A DNA stretch of 64,000 nucleotides, taken from assembly GCF_040712315.1 (NCBI RefSeq), contig NC_134013.1:75584001-75648000 (forward strand), in the 5' to 3' direction. This document shows, one piece after another, positions 57,875-64,000 of this stretch (its first letter is position 1; each line of letters begins with the position of its first letter). The notes under the pieces were generated by a model. It was not told the origin of the DNA and did not search any database. It worked only from the letters and a program-made list of their open reading frames with translations. Both the position numbers and the translations under genes were made by a program. The stretch comes from Castanea sativa. Taxonomy: Eukaryota; Streptophyta; Magnoliopsida; Fagales; Fagaceae.

Positions 57875-59698
57875 CTCGTTTTTGGCACAAGCCATCCATG
57901 TGGGAAGTGTGGAGTAATGCTTGAAGTGTGTGCATGACCCTATGCCAGTGATAGGTGGTGCTGTCTAGAATAGACACATTGGAAACCCAGCTGACAGTTC
58001 AGCAAACACGTAGGACTAATAGGAGCTAAGCTAGCAACCATGAGAGAGAACATACTATGCATGTGGTAGAGCATATCTATTATCATTGGACTTCGATGCT
58101 TGGTTAATTTGGTCATGAAAATGAGCTTTTTTCTTCTTCTTTTTATTGGCACGTTGGTGGGACTAAAAGAAAATTGTAAAGTAGAAGATTTGGCTTTTCT
58201 TTTCGGATATGAAAACGGTAGTTACTAGTGAGAGAATGTGAATAGTAAGAAACCCTCCTCCAACCAAACTCTAATATTGTGGACTAGTCTTTGATATTTG
58301 CTGCAAAAGATTGGCATAGTTGGTACTTGATAAGGTTGCATAAATTTTGATTCAGCAGATTATAAGGCTTTTTAAGTACAATTGCCAAAGAGTCGCTTGT
58401 ATGTATTATATAATTTTTTTTTTCCTTTGTCCAAAGCTCATTTCCTCAAAGGCGGCCAAAGTTTAGTTTCATTAGTGAACATCCCATAATGGATGGAATA
58501 GTTGGGATTCTTTATCGTTCTAGAAGATGTCTTGGTAACCAATAGGGGTGGAGCACATAAATGGTGCTATTAAAGGATATGCAGCGTCACAAGATTCTTC
58601 TGTCTCCGTGGTAGGCCACGGCATGCATTACCTTATTGGCTAACTCAAGACTAGAGTAACTTTAGCACTTGTTTTAATTTAGACATAATATATTTCAGCT
58701 TTTGGAGTTAGGGACATTCGATTAGGTCAAAATATGGCTTAGTATTGTTGGTTTCTTTGTCCCTCTAAAGTGTAAGCACCTTTTTAACTAATTGCGGGAG
58801 CTAGTCGATCACCATTATTTTCTCTCTTGGTGCAAAATAACCCTATGTTGACTACTTGGCATTCTTAATTCACAACTTATTCATTTTCTAATTGGATGTA
58901 TTCTCTAGATTAATTTAGTGCAAAATAGCCCACGATCCTTTGAATCAATTGACACTTCTTTACGTTCTCAACAAAGAAATTTAGAATAAATTAGTTGATA
59001 GCATATTAGATTTTGGAGGTATTCAAAATTTTACCACACTCTCTCCAAACTCAATGTAGTGGAGAAAAAAAAAAGTAAAATAAACATATGAACAAAAATT
59101 GTATTTCACATTATAACCCATGGGTTTCAAAAAATTAAAATTACATGCTATTTCAGAGTGAGTTTCAACTCAATTCAAGCTCAAACTTCAACAGTTATGT
59201 TATCATTGCTTCAAAGTTATTTTTGACACTATGAAAGCATTAATCTAGGTGGTCCATATACAATAAAAATAATAATAGTGTGTGAAATGTTGTTGATGTC
59301 ATGGTTGTCAAAATCTCCGATCTTACAATTTTATGATCCCACCTATCTAAAACGATCTAGAATTTTCAAGGATTTTAGCCATCGTTTAGGATTGTACGAT
59401 TCTGAAGATTCCAAACAAACCTGGTTTCTTGTAATTTTCTTTAATTTGACAAAAGACTCAGTTAGATCCAAATGAAAAATAACATCCCAATAGATTAAGT
59501 TTTGCTATTCTAATGTAGAGAGATAGAGTGTTAGTTGAATCAAACGAAAAATAAAATCCCAATAAAGTGTCACGTTATGAAATTTTTGGCCTCTATTGTG
59601 AAGTAAAATTACCCATGAAACTTAATTATCTATCTAATAGAATAGGCTTTGATACATCATATGAAAGATGGAATAGTTTCAGTACTCCTTTATTTTTT
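57875..59698. other. Intergenic region
   Basis: The part up to about 58000 is probably promoter of the peptide gene (shares GGAAACC.AG.TG.CAG with the window end). The rest is AT-rich, without a recognised gene or element. Confidence 0.5.
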
Positions 59699-60408
59699 AA
59701 GGAAATTAGTGATATTTGCAATCCCAAAGCTGCTAAATACCGAATCAAGCAATTTTATTGAGAACCAAATAAACTAAATGAGGCCATAAATTGGGTTTTA
59801 AAAAGCTTGAATAGGGAAAATTATTAACATAATGTTAATACATACTTTTTAAAAAACGAATAAATGAATTAAGAGTTAGATTAAGCAGCAGATGCAGATG
59901 ACAGTATAACATCCGTAATTCTGTATTGCATTGGATTTGAAATACATTATAAGGAATGGTATGGTTGATCACAACTCAAACTGCACCAATTCAGATAATA
60001 ATGGAGACCAAGTTGGTCAATAATGCATCGCATAATAAAATTAAACTCGCAGTAATTATTTTGTTGTTGCTTTTTTTTAGTGGCTACCTCAAATTTTTAG
60101 GTGCTATATAATAGCAACAGCACCATTCATGTGTGGATTCGTGGGATGGGTCTTAAAAAGGTCAGTTATCATTAAATGACAACCACCATTTTATGGTCTC
60201 ATTTGTAGTTTATTTGGATCTCAAAAAAGTTGCTTGATTTGATATTTAGCAGCTTTGGGGTTGCAATTATTATCACTAATTTCCTTAAAAATTAAATGAG
60301 ACCATTTAATGGTCTCCTTTAGTTTATTTGGTTCGCAATAAAGTTGCTTGATTTGGCATTTAGTAGCTTTGGGGTTGCAATTATCACTAATTTCCTTAAA
60401 AATTAAAA
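59699..60408. repeat. Inverted plus tandem repeat cluster (~100 bp unit)
   Basis: 60193-60300 and 60309-60408 are tandem copies (ATGGTCTC...TTAGCAGCTTTGGGGTTGCAATTA...CCTTAAAAATTAAA). 59699-59787 is the same unit inverted. The arrangement resembles foldback element ends, about 400 bp apart. Confidence 0.8.
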
Positions 60409-61122
60409 GAGTGCTGAAATTTTCCCATCTCTGATATATTGTAGCAAAACCAATTCAATTAGATAATTAAGTTTCACTGGGTCATTTTACTTCATGGTAC
60501 AGACACATCGCAAACCAGTGAAAAAGAAAAAAATGATTTTCCAAAAATATTACCATAACGAAGATGGAATAGCAATGCTAATTATATGTTAACCGTCACT
60601 AATTTGCTTATCAATTTTAACTTCTGGGCCCAGGATAATTAGCATGATTGATATTTGAATCTTAATCTTATTTTACAAGAAAATAATGAACGGTATAGTT
60701 ATCAATAATGATGACATTTGTCTGTGTAGTTATTAGCCAATCTTACTCATCAGCAAAGAGCTCGATTAAGCAGCAGATGCAGATGACAGCATAACATCTG
60801 TATTGCATTTGGATTTGAAATACATTATGAGGACTGGAATGGTTGAGCACAACTCAAAGTTGTGCTCAATAATGCATTGCATAACATAACTAAACTTGAT
60901 GAAATACATTTTGGTAGGCCGAGTTGCTCAATAATGCATTGCATAACACAATTCAACTTGCAGTAATCATTTTCTTGTTAACCAAAAAAAAAAAAAAAAA
61001 ACAACGTTGCTTTTTTATTTCTTTGGTTGTGTTTTTAGTGGCTATCTCAAATTTTTAGGGTCTATATACAATAGCATTTACGTGTGGATTCGTGGGATAG
61101 GTCATAAAAAGCTCCATTATCA
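59879..61122 (+). repeat. Direct duplication, two ~0.3 kb copies
   Basis: 59879-60171 and 60764-61122 both begin GATTAAGCAGCAGATGCAGA and end GTGTGGATTCGTGGGAT.GGTC. The second has an extra internal repeat of CAATAATGCATTGCATAA and a poly-A tract. They enclose the ~100 bp repeat cluster. Confidence 0.85.
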
Positions 61123-61642
61123 ACCTCTAAGCAGATTATAAGGCCTTTATGAGTCACTTGAAAAGGATAGTGATAATTGGAAAATATATATATTATCAAA
61201 TGACACCACATGACTCCTATCAAAATTTAATTATTGAAAAATATGTGTGCAAAATAATTATATTAGCTTTCCATTACTACTCTATAGATGTTAGTGTGGT
61301 AGCTGTTTTTGCACACGAATTTCTTATTTATTGTATTTTGATATGGCTAATATGGTATTATTTAATATCAAATACATTTTTATTAATTACACGCACCAAC
61401 TTGTACATATGTGCAAAAACAACAAAAATCATAAGTTAAAGACACAGTTTCAAGTTGAAAATTGTTTTCATTTCACGATTTTAGTTGTGCACACTTGTAT
61501 GTATGTTCATACATGTGTTCAACACGTTTTACCATTTTCAAAATATCTAATAGCTTGGTGTGATGTCTTCAAATTCCAAAAGGCTTTAGAATTTGGGTTC
61601 AAATGATAATGGTAATAATATTTTTTGTGATACCTCGGTAAC
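61123..61642. other. AT-rich intergenic sequence
   Basis: No gene or element recognised. Confidence 0.5.
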
Positions 61643-62331
61643 GTTTGGATACAGCATCTCAACCTCACGTCTGCGTTTTTGCGTTTGTCCATCCTTGTTG
61701 GGACCCACGTGTATTGTGCAGTTTGTCCATTCACGCAGTTCAGCCACTGTGCATTGTGCACGTCTCAACATTTAGTTGCGTAAACAGTTTGTCCATCTTT
61801 GTTGGGACCCACGTGTGCACTGTTTAGTTTTATTTTAAAATTATTTGCTACAGTGTTTTCAGCAAAATAAGCGTCTCACCCTCATGTCTACGTTTCTGCG
61901 TTTGTCCATCCTTGTTGGGACCCACGTGTACTGTGCAGTTTGTCCATTCACACAGTTCAGCCATTGTGCATTGTGCACGTCTCAACATTTAGCTGCGTAA
62001 ACAGTTTGTCCATCTTTGCAGGGACCCACGTGTGCACTATTTAGTCTTATTTTAAAATTATTTGCTACAATATTTTCAGTTTTCAGCAAAATAAGCGTCT
62101 CACCCTCACGTCTGCGTTTCTGCATTTGTCCATCCTTGTTAGGACCCACGTATATTGTGCAGTTTATCCATTCACGCAGTTCAGCCACTGTGCATTGTAC
62201 ACGTCTCAACATTTAGTTGCGTAAACAGTTTGTCCATCTTTGTTGGGACCCACGTGTGCACTGTTTAGTCTTAATTTAAAATTATTTACTACAGTGTTTT
62301 CAGTTTTTAGCAAAATAAACGGTATCCAAAC
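61643..62331. mobile_element. Short-TIR element made of three tandem ~220 bp units
   Basis: Ends GTTTGGATAC (61643-61652) and GTATCCAAAC (62322-62331) are perfect inverted repeats. Inside, units start at about 61654, 61871 and 62095 (GCGTCTCACCCTCA.GTCT), each with two TTGTTGGGACCCACGTGT-type blocks and a closing TTTGCTACAGTGTTTTCAG. Target duplication not clear. Non-autonomous. Confidence 0.65.
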
Positions 62332-62558
62332 AGACTCCTCATGTCTATTGTTCAATTTTCGAACTCCACCTCTCCATCTTCCACTATATACCTGTAAAAT
62401 AATTAGAAGAATTTTTCCAATTATTTGCTACAGTGTTTTTAATTTTCAGCAAAATAAACGGTATCGAAACAGACCCCTCATATCTATTGTTCAATATTCG
62501 AACTCCACCTCTCCATCTTCCACTATATACCTGTAAAAAAATTAGAAGAATTTTTCCA
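62281..62558 (+). repeat. Tandem duplication (~139 bp unit)
   Basis: 62281-62419 and 62420-62558, overlapping the end of the preceding element; shared CTCCACCTCTCCATCTTCCA and AATTAGAAGAATTTTTCCA. Confidence 0.9.
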
Positions 62559-63400
62559 CTTAGCTAATAATTCCATCTCCCTCTCAACAAAAATTCCAAT
62601 TTTAGTTAAATGGCGAATTCCCTTCCTTGGTTGGTTCAAGCTTAATATTGATAGCTCTTGTTAATTTTGGAAATTCAGGAAAATAGGGGTTGTTCGAGAC
62701 CACTTTGGATAAGCTGGGTTCTCAAGATCTTTAGGAATGTGAACTAATGTTTTAGTAGAAGTATGGGCAGTAAGAGATGAAAAAGAAAAGAAAAAAAACA
62801 TTTGAACTCACTCACTTGGCTGTGGAACTTGATGCTAAACTTGAACCCATATTATTTCTACAACAAATTTTTATAATTTTGTTAGAGACCGCAGATTCTT
62901 AAGCTAAATCATTCCTATCAAGAAGGTAAGTTTCCGACCGACTACTTAGCAAAACTTGGAAGCATTCATGAGAAATCAGCTTTCACTATGCACTCTTCTC
63001 CTTATTTTGCAGCTACAAGTTTGCAATACTCGCTTTGTTAATATGTGTAATAATATGAACCTTTAGCTTTTAATAAAATCGTATGCTTATAAAAAACAAT
63101 TTACTATATAACATCATTACACTTCTTTTATTGATATTAAATCAGTACATTATTGCTTCTCAAAAAAAAAAAAAAAAATCAGTACATTATTATATAATTA
63201 TATATGCAAAGTAATTGCAACTTTGTTAGAATTGTCTAACCAAAGTGACAATTTAATACTATCTCCAAAAACAAAATGACACATTAATAAAGGAACTTTT
63301 ACTATGAGCAATACAAGAGATTACTGTAATAAACTAAGAAAGATTTAAGTTACGCATCAAAAAGGGATTATATATATAAGGGCCACTCTTTCATTCAGCA

Positions 63401-63452
<52 letters not shown>

Positions 63453-63538
63453 AAAGGGCCACTGCAAATACTAGGGTTTTAGGGTTCTAATACAAGGGTT
63501 TTAACAAGATGCGTGGTCAGGTCATGTGGATTATCACA
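62559..63538. other. AT-rich intergenic sequence
   Basis: Contains poly-A tracts and a (TA)n tract at about 63419-63443. No gene recognised. Confidence 0.5.
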
Positions 63539-63760
63539 TCAAGCAGCTGGGGCATAGTCACCGTCATCATCATCGTCATCGTCATCATCCCCGTCACCTT
63601 CCATGGATGCAGTAGTGGTAGCATAGTCGTCATCATCGTGGCCATCGAATTCTACTAATATCTCAGGGTAATAATTATAACCACACACATCATCAGCACC
63701 ATCATGCAAATCAGCATGCATGATGCACTTGGACGTAAGCATCATGGAAATGTAAAGCAT
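63539..63760 (-). CDS. Small acidic peptide, paralogue of 57511-57723
   Basis: 73 codons from ATG 63758-63760 (MLYISMMLTSKCIMHADLHD). The frame has a stop five codons upstream, fixing the start. The repeat pattern is eroded: YNYYPEILVEFDGHDDDD, then YATTTASMEGDG and nine Asp, ending GDYAPAA and stop. It shares with the 57511 gene the MLxIS start, the ASMEGD spacer, the poly-Asp runs, the C-terminal YAPAA and a TATA box about 125 bp upstream (63882-63890). Same strand, 6 kb apart, so a local duplication. Function unknown. Confidence 0.6.
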   Translation of the reverse strand: MLYISMMLTSKCIMHADLHDGADDVCGYNYYPEILVEFDGHDDDDYATTTASMEGDGDDDDDDDDDGDYAPAA

Positions 63761-63881
63761 TTTCTCTTCTTCTTAATGGGAACTGAACCAAAATAACTAT
63801 AAAGAAGGCTAGTGAAATTAGTGGTTGCTGCTGACACTCACACAGTCACACTGACACTGCAGAATGGGTATAGTTGAAGTG

Positions 63882-63890
63882 TCATATATA
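63882..63890 (-). promoter_or_regulatory. TATA box of the second acidic peptide gene
   Basis: CTATATATG on minus, about 125 bp upstream of the ATG; position and flanks (ATATAGTG on plus) resemble 57858-57868. Confidence 0.55.
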
Positions 63891-64000
63891 GTGCGGAGAG
63901 AACATGGGCATGCTCTTTGTGTATGGAAGGCTCGTGCAGAGGCGTGCCATGATGCGTATGACACGTGCCTATAATCCTACGTGGAAACCTAGTTGGCAGC

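Overview
This is a plant nuclear window, almost certainly from a woody eudicot. It carries interrupted genes with GT/AG introns, a plastid/mitochondrial-type PPR family, an AP-4 adaptor subunit and a Golgi GDP-fucose transporter. Most of the sequence is AT-rich and repeat-laden, with LTR retrotransposons, CACTA, SINE and foldback elements. The repeat style (tRNA-derived SINEs, ACAACATTTTTACAAC foldback elements) reminds me of Fagales genomes such as oak or chestnut, but that is recollection, not proof. Nothing looks bacterial or viral.

Genes, left to right: an F-box protein (172-1368, minus); AP-4 complex sigma subunit in four exons (32157-34361, plus), whose exons join to exactly 143 codons; a DYW-class PPR protein (39425-41572, plus, intronless, ending in DFW instead of DYW); a GDP-fucose transporter GFT1/GONST4-like (44075-45127, minus, intronless CDS); an E-class PPR protein close to Arabidopsis At1g31430 (53670-55673, plus); and two related small acidic peptide genes (57511-57723 and 63539-63760, both minus). 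The peptide genes carry repeated Tyr-Ala-Pro-Ala-Ala blocks separated by poly-Asp, and I could not assign them to a family.

Mobile DNA dominates 2.4-31 kb. A 12.3 kb Ty3/Gypsy element of the Tat lineage (2474-14769; LTRs of about 686 bp; perfect ATTGC target duplication) holds decayed gag-pro-RT-RNaseH-aRNaseH-integrase. It also holds a 2.3 kb minisatellite of about 33 copies of a ~71 bp unit and a separate antisense coding block with its own TATA box. Next is a 6.9 kb non-autonomous Copia-type element (15127-22067; LTRs of about 1.03-1.06 kb) that keeps gag and a 3' acidic ORF but has no pol. A 3.5 kb CACTA element (25293-28775, ATT duplication) without visible transposase is packed with palindromic AAACGCAGC subterminal repeats. 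Two unrelated tRNA-derived SINEs with clear target duplications follow, one of them inside AP4S intron 2. Further right are a 0.9 kb TTA-flanked TIR element, a 368 bp long-TIR element with a 9 bp duplication directly upstream of the DYW PPR gene, several foldback repeats, a possible solo LTR, a LINE-type RNase H relic and nested tandem duplications.

The genes form no operon or pathway. They are independent housekeeping loci: ubiquitin-ligase adaptor, trans-Golgi sorting, organelle RNA processing and Golgi sugar-nucleotide import. The observations most worth following are the paired Asp/Tyr repeat peptide genes, the antisense gene and B-box-like minisatellite of the Tat element, and a dispersed 0.7 kb repeat carrying a shared 38-39 codon ORF on both sides of AP4S.
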